Assembly: GCA_003241485.1 (NCBI GenBank)
Contig: QFQD01000030.1
Coordinates: forward strand, 45,836 to 109,835
Length of the DNA: 64,000 nt
From: Ancylobacter novellus
Lineage (GTDB): Bacteria; Pseudomonadota; Alphaproteobacteria; Rhizobiales; Xanthobacteraceae
Reading direction: 5' to 3'
Shown: piece by piece, positions 1-8,483 of the stretch
How the letters are laid out: each line of letters opens with the position of its first letter
Position numbering within the stretch: the first letter of the stretch is position 1
Translations under genes and position numbers: made by a program
The notes under the pieces: generated by a model
Database searches by the model: none
Told to the model about the DNA's origin: nothing
The model's input: the letters and a program-made list of their open reading frames with translations, nothing else

Positions 1-724
1 GTTCGCCCCGCTGGCTCTCTCGTTTCGCTTTGCGTAGAAAAATCTCCAGATAATCGCCAAGCTCTTGGTAGCCGCTCTCCGAAAGTCCGGCGGGGAACAG
101 CAGGGTAACGTCCCCTTCTGAGAGGGGAAACACAGCCTTACGCATGCCTTGCGGTGGCGCGACCTCGGGCACCGTCCCGCCCTGCCGGATTGGGGCGCTA
201 TCGGTTGGTGCAGATTGGTTCATGTCCTGCGGCTCCTGCTCGATTGGCGGAGAAGGATACGCCGCGGCAGACTCGTCAACAAGCCGCATCGTACTGAGAT
301 AGGCTTCCGCGGCTTTCCCCGCCGCGTCGGAGGTGAAGTGGTTCTTCACCAACCAATAGCGGAGGTTGCTTTCGCTAGGCAGGTTATGAGGAAAGTCTGC
401 CCGAATGTCCTGAAACAGCGAGGGCTTCAAAGCACACCTCGCGAGAGCTTGCGCGCGCTCGGGTGAACCCTCGGGTGCCATCAGGGCATGCACAGCGTCA
501 TCGCTAACACGAAGTTCGTCGCCTGAACCATCGATAAGCCCATATGCCCTAATCGCGCCGATCTTCCCTAGAGCGCGACCGTTAAGGCTCGTATAGCCCA
601 TGTGCCGCGCAAGCACCTCGCGCGACATCTTATTGCGATGCTCTGCCTTCAGGACCGGGCGAATGGCCTCTATAGCGTCCGCCAAATTCAATGACGGGTA
701 GTTCGGACTGCGCACCTTCGCCAT
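1..724 (-). CDS. Hypothetical protein, C-terminus cut by window edge
   Basis: The reading frame starts at ATG 724 and stays open to base 1, giving 241 visible residues with no stop, so the C-terminus lies outside the window. An AGGAG Shine-Dalgarno sits 7 bases before the ATG. The N-terminal third (about residues 10-75) is basic and helical and looks like a small winged-helix or helix-turn-helix region. A proline/glutamine-rich linker near residues 160-190 separates it from a second helical part. I do not recognise the family. Such proteins occur on mobile DNA, which would fit the tRNA/tmRNA-like 3' end to the right marking an island edge, but that is inference. Confidence 0.7.
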   Translation of the reverse strand, partial: MAKVRSPNYPSLNLADAIEAIRPVLKAEHRNKMSREVLARHMGYTSLNGRALGKIGAIRAYGLIDGSGDELRVSDDAVHALMAPEGSPERAQALARCALKPSLFQDIRADFPHNLPSESNLRYWLVKNHFTSDAAGKAAEAYLSTMRLVDESAAAYPSPPIEQEPQDMNQSAPTDSAPIRQGGTVPEVAPPQGMRKAVFPLSEGDVTLLFPAGLSESGYQELGDYLEIFLRKAKRESQRGE

Positions 725-1202
725 CACACGGCTCCTGCCCATCTTGCCTTGGGCAGTATGCTCACGTCTCTGCGGATAAATCAACGGATAAAAATGATCC
801 GCTAACTCCAAAATCTTGCGATTGGTCGAGATGTGTGGTTACCTAATGGCGACTCAGGAGGTGGTCATGAGGACAACAGTCGAGAGCCCCGGCGTTCTGC
901 TGACCGGCGTGCGGGGCGAGGACAAAAAGGAAAGGGCCGCTTCCAGCCCCCGATAAGGATAGGAAAGCGACCCTTTAATCAGCAGCCTTTTCGGCGAGCT
1001 AGGGGACGGTTAGGCCGGTGCCAGGGAAGGAATTGGAGCCTCTCCCCCTGGGGTTCGACTCCCCCCGTCTCCATCCCGCCTATATAGCGCGGATCGCGGG
1101 TTTTTGCAAGGATTCCCAATGCTTAGCAAAACCCGTGGTCCGCGAGTCATTTAGTCGAGCCGAAGGTCTATCGGCCCGCCGGGCGGGTCGCGAGGATTTT
1201 TC
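725..1202. other. Intergenic region with an inverted repeat and RNA-like segment
   Basis: This 478-base stretch has no convincing protein gene; the small open frames in it have no homology I recognise. It holds an imperfect inverted repeat, with an AAAGGG-type arm near 932 and a CCCTTT-type arm near 976, then the tRNA/tmRNA-like 3' end described separately. A short GC-rich hairpin followed by TTTTT (about 1087-1107) could be a terminator. The monooxygenase pseudogene starts just after it. Confidence 0.4.
1002..1073 (+). ncRNA. tRNA/tmRNA-like 3' end, possible island att remnant
   Basis: Bases 1050-1073 have the geometry of a T-arm and acceptor strand: a GGGG/CCCC T-stem, a TTCGACT loop, CGTCTCC and a final A as discriminator, with CCA not encoded. 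GGGGACG at 1002-1008 can pair with CGTCTCC and would place a G.U pair at position 3-70, the alanine identity element of tmRNA. A normal D-arm, anticodon arm or tag reading frame is not visible. It may be a remnant left by an element that integrated in a tRNA or tmRNA gene, or a poorly recognised RNA. A covariance-model search would decide. Confidence 0.3.
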
Positions 1203-2529
1203 ATGACCAGCCAGAAGCAGCTGCGGCTCGGGGCCTTCATGCGGCCGGTGAGCCTTCACACCGGTGCGTGGCGCTATCCCGGCGCGTGGCCGGACGCCAA
1301 TTTCAATCTCGGCCATCTCGTGCAGATGGCGCAGCGGCTGGAGGCGGCGAAATTCGACGCGTTCGCTGAACATGCCGGTCGAGGCGCTGAAGCGCAGCCA
1401 CACCGTGACCTCGTTCGAGCCGTTCACCCTGCTCTCGGCGCTCGCCATGGCGACCTCGCGCATCGGCCTGGTGGCGACCGCCTCCACCACTTTCGAGGAG
1501 CCCTATCACGTCGCCCGCCGCTTCGCCTCGCTCGACCATATCAGCGCCGGGCGCGCGGCGTGGAACATCGTCACCACCGCCAATCCCGACGCCGCGCTCA
1601 ATTTCGGCCTCGACGACCATATGGAGCATGACGAGCGCTATGTGCGCGCCCGCGAGTTCTACGATGTCGTCACCGGCCTGTGGGACAGTTTCGCCGACGA
1701 TGCCTTCATCCGCGATGTCGCCGCGGGGCTGTATTTCGATCCCGCGCGCCTGCATGTGCTCGATCACAAGGGGACCTATTTCTCCGTGCGCGGCCCGCTC
1801 AACATCGCCCGGCCGGTGCAGGGCTGGCCGGTGATCGTGCAGGCGGGCGCCTCCGAAGCGGGCAAGCAGCTCGCCGCCGAGACCGCCGATGCGGTGTTCA
1901 CCGTCGCGCCGAACCTCGCCGCGGGCCGTGCCTTCTACGCCGATGTGAAGGGCCGGCTCGACAAGCTCGGCCGGCCGCGCGACCATCTGAAGATCCTGCC
2001 CGGCGCCTTCATCGTGGTCGGCGACACGGTGGAGGAGGCGCGCGCCAAGCGGGCGGCCCTGGACGGGCTGGTGCACTACGCCAGCGCCATCGCCTCGCTT
2101 TCCATCGCGCTCGGCCATGATGCCTCGCGCTTCGACCCCGACGGGCCGCTGCCCGACATTCCCGAAAGCAATGCCAGCCAGTCCGCGCGCGAGCGGGTGG
2201 TGGGTCTTGCCCGGCGCGAGAACCTGACCGTGCGCCAGCTGGCGCTGCGGCTGGGCGGCTATTCCGGCCTCGCCTTTGTCGGCACGCCCGCCAGCATCGC
2301 CGACCAGATGGAGGAGTGGCTGTTCACCGAAGGGGCGGACGGCTTCAACGTGATGTTCCCCTATCTGCCCGCCGGTCTCGACGACGTGGTCGACAAGGTG
2401 GTGCCGGAGCTGCAGCGGCGCGGCCTGTTCCGGCGGGAATATGAGGGCACGACGCTGCGCAAGCATCTGGGCCTGCCGCGCCCGGAGAACCGCTTCTTCC
2501 CCGCCGCCGGCCCGGCGACGGCGGGCTAG
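1203..2529 (+). pseudogene. Frameshifted LLM-class flavin-dependent monooxygenase (NtaA/SnaA/DszA type)
   Basis: The N-terminus (from ATG 1203) reads in one frame to about 1364. The rest of the protein continues in another frame to the stop at 2527-2529. Together they give a typical FMN-dependent monooxygenase of the NtaA/SnaA/DszA group, with the conserved regions LNMPVEALKRS and SAGRAAWNIVT. Family members usually have about 8 residues (a phenylalanine-x-ADH segment) between FDAF and the LNMP motif. Here they are missing, which fits a deletion of roughly 23 bases at 1364/1365 that also breaks the frame. A sequencing error is possible but less simple. The stop overlaps that of the convergent AraC gene. 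Confidence 0.8.
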
Positions 2530-3527
2530 AGAGGCGGGTTTGCCGGCGGCCGCGCCCGCACGGCGCCGGGAGGGTGGCCGGTCACGCGCTTGAAGGCGCG
2601 TGCGAAGGCGGCCTGCGAGCCATAGCCCAGACGGTGCGCGGCCTCGTCGATGGTCAGCCGCTCCCGCCCGATCCACTGCGCGGCGAGCCGCATGCGCAGC
2701 TCGGTGAGGTAGCGCAGCGGCGTTATGCCGGTGATCGCGAGGAAGCGCTCGGCGAAGACCGAGCGCGAGGCGCCCATTTCGGCGGCCAGTTCGGCCACGC
2801 TCCAGTCGCGGCCGGGATCGCGGTGCACCGCGGCGATCACGCGCGCGAGCCGGGGGTCGCGCAGCGCCGCCACCCACCCCGAGGAATCGCCACAGCCGCA
2901 TTCCACCCAGGCCCGCACGATGAAGGCGGACACCACATCCGCCAGCCGGGCGAGGATGCCGGCAAAGCCCGCGCGGTCGCCGCGCGTCTCGCGCTCCATA
3001 GCCTCCAGCATCGGCAGGATTTCCGGGTAGCGCGCCAGCAGCGTGCCGACGAACATCTGCTCCGGCATCAGCGCCACCAGCGGGCTCATGCCGCCGAGGT
3101 CGAATTCCAGGCAGCCGCTGAAGATGAGCACGCGGGTGGAGGCGCATTCGTCCACCGCGCAGGCGGTGATGGCGCTGACGCTGGCGCAGAGCGGCTGCGC
3201 CTCGAAGGACCGCACGTCCCGGCACGGCAGATCGGGCGCCGAGATCAGGTCGTGCAGCCCGCCGCGCGGCAGCAGCACCGCGTCGCCCGTCGCCATCGCA
3301 TGTACGCTGCCATCGGGCCGGCGCAGGAACACCGGCCCTCGGGCGACGAAATGAAACTGGGCACGCCCTTCCTCGGTGCCGAAGCGCAGGCCGAAGGGCG
3401 GCGACACCTCGATGCGGCGATAGTCGATGCCGACCAGCCGCATGCCCATGAGCAGATCGCTCACCACATCGGCGGAGGCGTGATCCGGCGGGTCGCCCCT
3501 GCCATTTCCGGACTTATGATCAATCAT
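2526..3527 (-). CDS. AraC family transcriptional regulator with N-terminal cupin
   Basis: This is a 333-residue regulator. The C-terminal 95 residues hold two helix-turn-helix units typical of AraC/XylS proteins, with WSVAELAAEMGAS in the first and TIDEAAHRLGYGSQAAFARA in the second. The N-terminal part resembles the Cupin_6 ligand-binding domain found in regulators beside transporters and oxidoreductases. I chose ATG 3527 because it gives the full cupin domain; longer in-frame extensions are antisense to the exporter. It is divergent from the NepI-like exporter (84-base gap) and convergent with the monooxygenase pseudogene, so control of the exporter is likely. The ligand is unknown. Confidence 0.85.
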   Translation of the reverse strand: MIDHKSGNGRGDPPDHASADVVSDLLMGMRLVGIDYRRIEVSPPFGLRFGTEEGRAQFHFVARGPVFLRRPDGSVHAMATGDAVLLPRGGLHDLISAPDLPCRDVRSFEAQPLCASVSAITACAVDECASTRVLIFSGCLEFDLGGMSPLVALMPEQMFVGTLLARYPEILPMLEAMERETRGDRAGFAGILARLADVVSAFIVRAWVECGCGDSSGWVAALRDPRLARVIAAVHRDPGRDWSVAELAAEMGASRSVFAERFLAITGITPLRYLTELRMRLAAQWIGRERLTIDEAAHRLGYGSQAAFARAFKRVTGHPPGAVRARPPANPPL

Positions 3528-3611
3528 ACCGGTGTTGGTGACATATATCGTCCGGCGAATCCAGCCTAGTACTTGCTGCAACGCAACAGCTTTGCTGGAA
3601 GAGGATGACCC

Positions 3612-4868
3612 ATGAGCGATACCTTGCCATGGCAGGAAGACGTGCCGGCCGTCGGCGCCCGGCTCGATGACACCCCGCCCCCCGACACCGCGCCTCTCGC
3701 CTCCGCGCCGTCGGCGCCGGCCTGGGCGGCGGTGGGGGCGATGACGCTGGGCGTATTCGGGCTGGTGACGGCGGAGTTTCTGCCCGCCAGCCTGCTCACG
3801 CCGATGGCTGCCGATCTCGGCATTTCCGAAGGCACGGCCGGTCAGGCGGTGACGGCCACCGCGACCGTCGCGCTGGTCGCCAGCCTGCTGGTTTCCGCCG
3901 TCACGCGGCGCATCGACCGTCGGCTGGTGCTGCTTGCCTTCACCACGCTGCTGGTGATGTCCAATCTCATCGTCGCCTTCGCGCCCGACTTCTTCTCGCT
4001 GCTGCTCGGCCGGGTGCTGCTCGGCGCGGCGCTGGGCGGCTTCTGGGCGATGTCGGCGGCGCTGGCCATGCGCCTCGTGCCGGCCTCGCTGGTGCCGCGG
4101 GCGCTGTCGATCATCTTTTCCGGCGTCTCGGCGGCCACCATCTTCGCCGCGCCGGTGGGCAGCTTTCTCGGCGATCTCATCGGCTGGCGCGCGGTCTTCC
4201 TCATCGCCGCCGTGCTTGCGGGGCTGACGCTGCTCATCCAGATCGTGACGCTGCCGAGCATGGCACCCACCGGCACCGCGCGTCTGCGCACGCTGTTCGA
4301 CGTGCTGCGCCGACCCGGCGTCGGCATCGGCATGTTCGCCGCCCTGCTGGTCTTCACCGGGCATTTCGCGGTCTTCACCTATATCCGCCCCTTCCTGGAG
4401 ACGGTGACGGGCGTCGGAATTCACGCCGTGGCGGGCATATTGCTGGGCTTCGGGCTGGCGAATTTCGTCGGCACGCTGGCCTCCGGCCCGCTGCTGCAGC
4501 GCAGCCTCGGCACCTCGCTGCTGGCCGCGCCGGTGCTCATGTGCGCGCTCGGCGCGGGTCTCGTCTCGCTGGACAGCACGCCGCTGGCGGACACGCTGAT
4601 GGTGGCGGCATGGGGCTTTGCGTTCGGCATCGTGCCGGTGGCGTGGTCCACCTGGCTCACCCGCGCCGTGCCCGATCAGGCGGAGAGCGCCGGCGGCCTG
4701 CTGGTCGCCGCCGTGCAGTTCGCCATCTCGCTCGGCGCGGCCGGCGGCGGGGCGATCTTCGATCTGCGCGGCGCCACCGGCGTGTTCGGCGCGGCGAGCC
4801 TGGTGCTGCTGGTCGCCGCCTTTGCGGTGGTTGCCGGGGTGCGCCCGCGCCTGCGCCATCTCGCCTGA
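3612..4868 (+). CDS. MFS exporter, NepI-like
   Basis: A 418-residue, 12-helix major facilitator protein. It aligns by eye with E. coli NepI (purine ribonucleoside efflux) in several places: EFLPASLLTPMAADL near the first helix, GRVLLGAALGGFWA, MRLVPASLVPRAL, FTYIRPFLETVTG and IPVAWSTWL-like VPVAWSTWL. The first 35 residues are a proline-rich cytoplasmic tail not seen in NepI. It probably exports small hydrophilic compounds with proton antiport; the substrate is not known. The AraC gene is divergent, so it is probably a locally regulated exporter. Confidence 0.8.
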   Translation: MSDTLPWQEDVPAVGARLDDTPPPDTAPLASAPSAPAWAAVGAMTLGVFGLVTAEFLPASLLTPMAADLGISEGTAGQAVTATATVALVASLLVSAVTRRIDRRLVLLAFTTLLVMSNLIVAFAPDFFSLLLGRVLLGAALGGFWAMSAALAMRLVPASLVPRALSIIFSGVSAATIFAAPVGSFLGDLIGWRAVFLIAAVLAGLTLLIQIVTLPSMAPTGTARLRTLFDVLRRPGVGIGMFAALLVFTGHFAVFTYIRPFLETVTGVGIHAVAGILLGFGLANFVGTLASGPLLQRSLGTSLLAAPVLMCALGAGLVSLDSTPLADTLMVAAWGFAFGIVPVAWSTWLTRAVPDQAESAGGLLVAAVQFAISLGAAGGGAIFDLRGATGVFGAASLVLLVAAFAVVAGVRPRLRHLA

Positions 4869-4876
4869 GCGAGGAC

Positions 4877-4904
4877 GAGGGGGCGTCCGCTGCGGGCGCC
4901 CCTC
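4877..4904. terminator. GC hairpin between convergent genes
   Basis: Inverted arms AGGGGGCG and CGCCCCT lie just after the exporter stop and before the convergent DedA stop. There is no U-tract, so termination is only a possible role. Confidence 0.35.
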
Positions 4905-4914
4905 GATCGCCGGT

Positions 4915-5583
4915 TCAGGGGCGGGCGGCCGTGGCGGCCCGCCTTGCGGCGCGCGGACGTCGGGCGACGCGGCTGTTGATGAATTTGAGCGCGGCGCCGG
5001 TGATGACAAGCGTCGCCACCATCAGCCCCGCCATCGCGATCAGCCAGCCTTCGCCGCTGTCGGCCCCGGCCAGCGCCGCGCCTTCCGCCGCGAGCCAGCC
5101 CGGCGCCAGCATCACGGGCGCCCACACCATCGCCGACGAGACATTGGCGAACTGGAAGCGGCGCTGGTCCATGCGCATCATGCCGGCGACCAGCGGGATG
5201 GTGCAACGCACCGGCCCGAGAAAACGGCCGAAGAAGACGGAGGCGAAGCCGAAGCGGCGGAAGAACAGCCGCGCCTGCGCCACCTGCGCGCGGTAGCGCT
5301 GCAGCGGCCGGCGATGCACGATGCGCGGACCGACCCAGCGGCCGAGCCAGTAGGAGACGATGTCGCCGGCCACCGCGCCGACAATCGCTCCCGCAACCAC
5401 CGGGACCGGCTGGACGATGCCGGAGCCGATGAGCCCGCCAATGGCCAGCATGAGCGCGGTGGCGGGAATGACGAGGCCGAGCAGGACGAGCGACTCGCCG
5501 AAAGCGATGAGGCCGACGATGAAGGGCACGAGATATTGATGGCTCCGCATGAGCTCGGCCAGATCGGCGGCAATCGTCTCCAT
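4915..5583 (-). CDS. DedA family membrane protein
   Basis: A 222-residue polytopic inner-membrane protein of the DedA/SNARE-associated (VTT) family. Signature features are FGESLVLLGLVIPATALM near residues 28-45, SYWLGRWVG near residue 79, and FGRFLGPVRCTIPLVAGM around 120-137. The GRFxGPxR arginine is needed in studied members. DedA proteins act in membrane homeostasis and undecaprenyl-phosphate or phospholipid translocation. A C-terminal tail of about 20 basic and alanine-rich residues is cytoplasmic. It stands alone, convergent with the exporter. Confidence 0.85.
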   Translation of the reverse strand: METIAADLAELMRSHQYLVPFIVGLIAFGESLVLLGLVIPATALMLAIGGLIGSGIVQPVPVVAGAIVGAVAGDIVSYWLGRWVGPRIVHRRPLQRYRAQVAQARLFFRRFGFASVFFGRFLGPVRCTIPLVAGMMRMDQRRFQFANVSSAMVWAPVMLAPGWLAAEGAALAGADSGEGWLIAMAGLMVATLVITGAALKFINSRVARRPRAARRAATAARP

Positions 5584-5763
5584 AAGTCCCCGCTGCTGCG
5601 ACGGCGCAGCGGCCGCAAACGGATGCGATCACCTCACGCGCGTCGACGCCTGTTCGTTGCCTGACGTTCGACGCGCATCATGGCGGGGATGATGGCAATC
5701 CAAAGGCCGCATATGCCGTAAGGGAAGGATGGCCGGCTGCGCGGGTTCCCGGCGGTGGCGCGC

Positions 5764-6010
5764 CTATTCGGCCATGATCTGCGGCACGCCGCAATTGGGC
5801 GGCTGGCAGTCCGGCAGCTTGATCCTCGCCGCGGCGCCCTGGGGCGGCGGGCCGGGAAGCGGCACCAGCTCACCGGTCATCGGCGCGGGCTGGTCGGGGC
5901 CGAGGTTCAGCGTTTCCGGCGGGTTCAGCGAGGCGGGCGGCGGCGTGTAGGTGGCGCCGGGCTGGACATTGGTATCCTGCGCGAAAGCCGGCGTCACCAC
6001 CAGGGAAGGC
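5764..6010 (-). pseudogene. Remnant of small proline-rich exported protein
   Basis: The open frame ends at TAG 5764-5766. It reads back through a proline-rich region with a PPCQPPNC-like Cys pair near the C-terminus (LPDCQPPNCGVPQIMAE) to what looks like the end of a signal peptide (VVTPAFAQ). Upstream of that the frame runs into the tRNA-Arg terminator and attL, so the N-terminal part of a signal peptide is missing and no start codon with a ribosome site is seen. The frame formally extends into prophage DNA to 6126, but that part is not a gene. It is probably an old truncation; a short alternative start cannot be excluded. Confidence 0.45.
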
Positions 6011-6014
6011 CGGT

Positions 6015-6040
6015 GAAAAAGACCTGCGCGCGATCGCGCG
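6015..6040 (-). terminator. tRNA-Arg terminator, displaced by prophage
   Basis: Read on the minus strand, the perfect palindrome CGCGCGATCGCGCG (6027-6040) is followed by CAGGTCTTTTTC. It sits immediately beyond attL, where the tRNA-Arg transcript would end before phage integration. Confidence 0.6.
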
Positions 6041-6045
6041 GGGTA

Positions 6046-6065
6046 TCCGGTGGCCTCCCGGAAGG
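6046..6065 (+). repeat. attL core (20 bp)
   Basis: Identical to 53260-53279, including the last 15 bases of tRNA-Arg(CCU). The match stops at 6066, where the tRNA copy has a further G. Confidence 0.9.
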
Positions 6066-6164
6066 AACTACAGCAATTTTGCAATCTCAATCGCTTAGGT
6101 GATTTTGGGAAAGACGTTTCTGGCACCGCATTTCAAGGGTTTGCAGGTGGCCTCTTTCCCACTC

Positions 6165-6419
6165 CTAAGGTTCTTCTCGCCGGTAAATGAGGCCGATCGA
6201 TATATCCGCGCAGCACCACAGACTGCTCTCTTGGCTATCGGCGAAAGGGAACGGCCCGTGGGGCGCCTTCTCGCCGCAGACGCGGCAGCGCATCCTTAGC
6301 CGAATGTCGTGGATGGTCTCGCCGGGGCGGGCGAACAGGGCAATCGCCGCCGCCCGCTCATAGACCGCGCGATGACCGCAGGCGCACTGAAATCCGACAA
6401 GTCTGCTCACTTCGTTCAT
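6165..6419 (-). CDS. Small zinc-ribbon-like phage protein
   Basis: An 84-residue protein with CxC (residues 12-14, FQCACGH) and CxxC (CRVC) pairs, plus a WCC further on, which suggests a zinc ribbon. I chose ATG 6419; the longer frame uses a TTG 36 bases upstream with no better ribosome site. It lies alone at the left prophage end, beyond the Dam gene and a bidirectional terminator, so it is probably transcribed from its own promoter in the lysogen. Function unknown. Confidence 0.55.
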   Translation of the reverse strand: MNEVSRLVGFQCACGHRAVYERAAAIALFARPGETIHDIRLRMRCRVCGEKAPHGPFPFADSQESSLWCCADISIGLIYRREEP

Positions 6420-6502
6420 TGGAACATAGTGGGAACAGGCGGCGGCATCTGTCAAAGATCAGTGCGCAAGCGAAACGAACCGCGCGGTCGACCACAGACG
6501 AG

Positions 6503-6539
6503 AAAAAGCCCCGCCCTCCCTGGGGAGAGCGGGGCTTTT
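6503..6539. terminator. Bidirectional intrinsic terminator
   Basis: AAAAGCCCCGC and GCGGGGCTTTT arms form an 11-bp stem with A and T runs on both sides, directly after the Dam methylase stop. It closes the late operon. Confidence 0.85.
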
Positions 6540-6549
6540 CGACGAATCG

Positions 6550-7398
6550 TCAGACCCCGAAAAGGGTGCTCTGTCTGGCCGGCATTGCCGCCGTCCGGGC
6601 ATCGAGGATGAGCAATTCCGCTGCCTCGGTGCTGGCCTTTTGGGCGATCGAGTATTTCAGCTTGAGCGGCATCATGTGGAAGCCGGAGAAGATGCGGCGA
6701 ATCTCCGGCACATCATTGATTGAAACGATGAACCGCCCCTGTAGCTGGCCGAGCAGCTCGGCCAGCCGCTCGAAGTCTCGCCGCTCAAACACTCCGCTGC
6801 CGTAGTCCGCCTCGCCCCCGTAATAGGGGGGATCGAGGTAAAACAGCGAAGCCGGGCGGTCATACCTCTCGATCACGTCGGCATAGGGCAGATTCTCGAT
6901 CACCACGCCGGCGAGGCGCGCCGACAAGGCCCGAAGCAAGGGGGTCAGGCGCACATGGTCGATGCTGCCCGGCTCGCTCGCCGACACGCCAAAACTTCGC
7001 CCAGCCACCTTTCCACCGAACGCGGCGCGCTGCAGATAGAGAAAGCGAACGGCGCGCTCTATGTCAGTGAGTTCGGACGGCTCCGTACGGCGAAACCGCT
7101 CGAAGACGCTGCGAGAGGTGATGTGAAACCGAAAGGCGTCTTCAAGGGCATCGCAATGCCGCTGGGCAATCCTGAATAGGTTCACGACATCGCCAGAGAT
7201 GTCGTTCATCACCTCGACAGGAGGGACAGCCTCCCGCCGCAGAAAAATGCCGCCCATGCCGATGAAGGGTTCGATGTAGCTCCGATGAGGAACCTCCGCG
7301 ATTTTTTGCGTGATGAGAGGTGCGAGCCGTAGCTTTCCGCCGATGTAAGCCGCGATCGGCCGCGTGGGTTTCACGCGCCGAAGGGTGGTCGTCTCCAT
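6550..7398 (-). CDS. DNA adenine methyltransferase, D12 class (Dam-like)
   Basis: A 282-residue enzyme that transfers a methyl group from SAM to N6 of adenine in DNA. The SAM-binding segment YIGGKLRLAPLI (residues 18-29) with EPFIGMGG (about 43-50), and the catalytic FYLDPPYY motif (about 190), are class alpha D12 features. Length matches E. coli Dam (278). There is no partner restriction gene, so it is an orphan methylase, as is common in phages, and may protect phage DNA or alter host methylation. It is at the distal end of the late operon, 110 bases beyond the last small gene. Target sequence is unknown; GATC is only a guess. Confidence 0.9.
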   Translation of the reverse strand: METTTLRRVKPTRPIAAYIGGKLRLAPLITQKIAEVPHRSYIEPFIGMGGIFLRREAVPPVEVMNDISGDVVNLFRIAQRHCDALEDAFRFHITSRSVFERFRRTEPSELTDIERAVRFLYLQRAAFGGKVAGRSFGVSASEPGSIDHVRLTPLLRALSARLAGVVIENLPYADVIERYDRPASLFYLDPPYYGGEADYGSGVFERRDFERLAELLGQLQGRFIVSINDVPEIRRIFSGFHMMPLKLKYSIAQKASTEAAELLILDARTAAMPARQSTLFGV

Positions 7399-7508
7399 GA
7401 TTTGGTAATCCGCGATGCGGCAGGATCCACCCGCGCGCCGGCTGCGCTCGGCGGGTTGCCTTATCGCTCAGCGCCCCGATGCCCCGCCGATTTCCCGGCG
7501 GGGCCAAG

Positions 7509-7721
7509 TCAGCGTGAGGCCTGGTTCGCCTCCCAATCCGCCGCGATGATCTCGGCGGCGAGCCGCACCAAGTCCTCGCGCGAGCCCGACACGCAGTTTC
7601 CGCCCCGGCTGATGATCAGCAGGCCGGTCGGTCGGTGCAGCGTCGCACGGGTGTCCGGATCGAGGGTCGGCAGGCGGACGATGTCGGCCTGCCGAGCACC
7701 AGGTGCGTCACCGCCCGTCAT
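7509..7721 (-). CDS. Small phage protein after holin genes
   Basis: A 70-residue protein whose ATG (7721) overlaps the stop of the preceding membrane protein gene as ATGA, so translation is coupled. The central segment RPTGLLIISRGGNCVSGS and a helical C-terminus (EDLVRLAAEIIAADWE) have no motif I recognise. Its position right after two holin-like genes suggests a lysis or late accessory role. Confidence 0.55.
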   Translation of the reverse strand: MTGGDAPGARQADIVRLPTLDPDTRATLHRPTGLLIISRGGNCVSGSREDLVRLAAEIIAADWEANQASR

Positions 7722-8065
7722 TTGGCGGGCGGCCAGAAGCCGGGCGGCGGGCCGTCGCGCCACAGCTTGACCCAGCGTATCGTCGCCTCGCACAGCGACA
7801 TGCCGGTGAGGCCGAGCGCGAAACCCACCATCCCCTCCAGCGAGGCGACGGAGATGTCGGGCGACGCCACCCAGCGCGCGGCGATATGCGCGCCCAGCGG
7901 CGTGCAGTAGCCCGCCACGGCGGTGCCGACGATGGCGGTGCCGATATGCCGGGTGAGCGAGCCCCCGGGCTTGGTGAGTGATCGCGCCAGCCCGCCAATG
8001 CCGCCGGCGATGAGGTGCGCGAGCTTGAGGCCGAGCAGCGCCGGCTCGGGCGGGATATCAGCCAT
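7718..8065 (-). CDS. Phage membrane protein, holin-like
   Basis: A 115-residue protein with hydrophobic stretches around residues 12-30, 41-61 and 78-97, and charged ends. It lies immediately downstream of a Pam3-gp28-like holin gene and upstream of a coupled small gene. Two small membrane proteins next to an endolysin is the usual layout of holin and antiholin or paired holins. No catalytic motif is present. It may be a second holin or a regulator of hole timing; sequence alone does not decide. Confidence 0.6.
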   Translation of the reverse strand: MADIPPEPALLGLKLAHLIAGGIGGLARSLTKPGGSLTRHIGTAIVGTAVAGYCTPLGAHIAARWVASPDISVASLEGMVGFALGLTGMSLCEATIRWVKLWRDGPPPGFWPPAK

Positions 8066-8075
8066 TCCCCGCGAC

Positions 8076-8474
8076 TCACGCCTTGGCCGCGCGGGAAGCC
8101 CGCCAGCGCGCGTAGCGGGTGGTGGCGATGCGCCACGCCGGCGGCGCGATGGTGAGCAGCGCGCCCGCGATCAGCTCGACATCCGACGCCGTCGCATAGC
8201 CATTCTTTGCCACCCAAAGGCCGGCCCAGGAGATGGCATACCGCAGCAGCTGCGGCCACAGCGGCTCCATCGCCTGCGGCGCTGGCATAGCCGCGCGAAT
8301 GGCCTCGGCGACAGCGGGCGCGTCCGCGGGCCGCAGCGCCACATCGGGCCGCCGCGCCACGCTGTCGGTTACCCGCTCGACGACGCGGCCGAGGTCGACC
8401 TTGCCACTGGGAGCGCCGCCGAGCGCGCCCGAGAGAGCGCCCGTGATGGCGCCAATGATGTTGATGGGCAGCAT
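8076..8474 (-). CDS. Putative phage holin, Pam3-gp28 type
   Basis: A 132-residue protein. The C-terminal half has two transmembrane segments (about 67-86 and 92-112) containing SWAGLWVAKNGYATASDVE then IAGALLTIAPPAWRIAT, which resembles the Pam3-gp28 family of putative holins. A short hydrophobic glycine-rich N-terminus (INIIGAITGALSGALGG) may be membrane-active too. It follows the endolysin by 9 bases. Role: permeabilise the inner membrane so the endolysin reaches the wall. Confidence 0.7.
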   Translation of the reverse strand: MLPINIIGAITGALSGALGGAPSGKVDLGRVVERVTDSVARRPDVALRPADAPAVAEAIRAAMPAPQAMEPLWPQLLRYAISWAGLWVAKNGYATASDVELIAGALLTIAPPAWRIATTRYARWRASRAAKA

Positions 8475-8483
8475 GCAAACCTC

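Noticed and set aside
725..1073. A complete tmRNA gene
   Set aside because: No tag reading frame ending in ALAA-type residues is visible and alphaproteobacterial tmRNAs are normally permuted two-piece genes; only the acceptor-like end is supported.
2526..5009. An 827-residue open frame on the minus strand covering the AraC gene and beyond
   Set aside because: Only the first third in the lower coordinates is the AraC protein; the rest is antisense to the exporter, with low-complexity His/Arg/Ala composition.
5764..6126. Full 120-residue frame crossing attL as one protein
   Set aside because: The first 40 residues are encoded by attL and phage DNA, so it cannot be the original gene; only the proline-rich remnant is kept.
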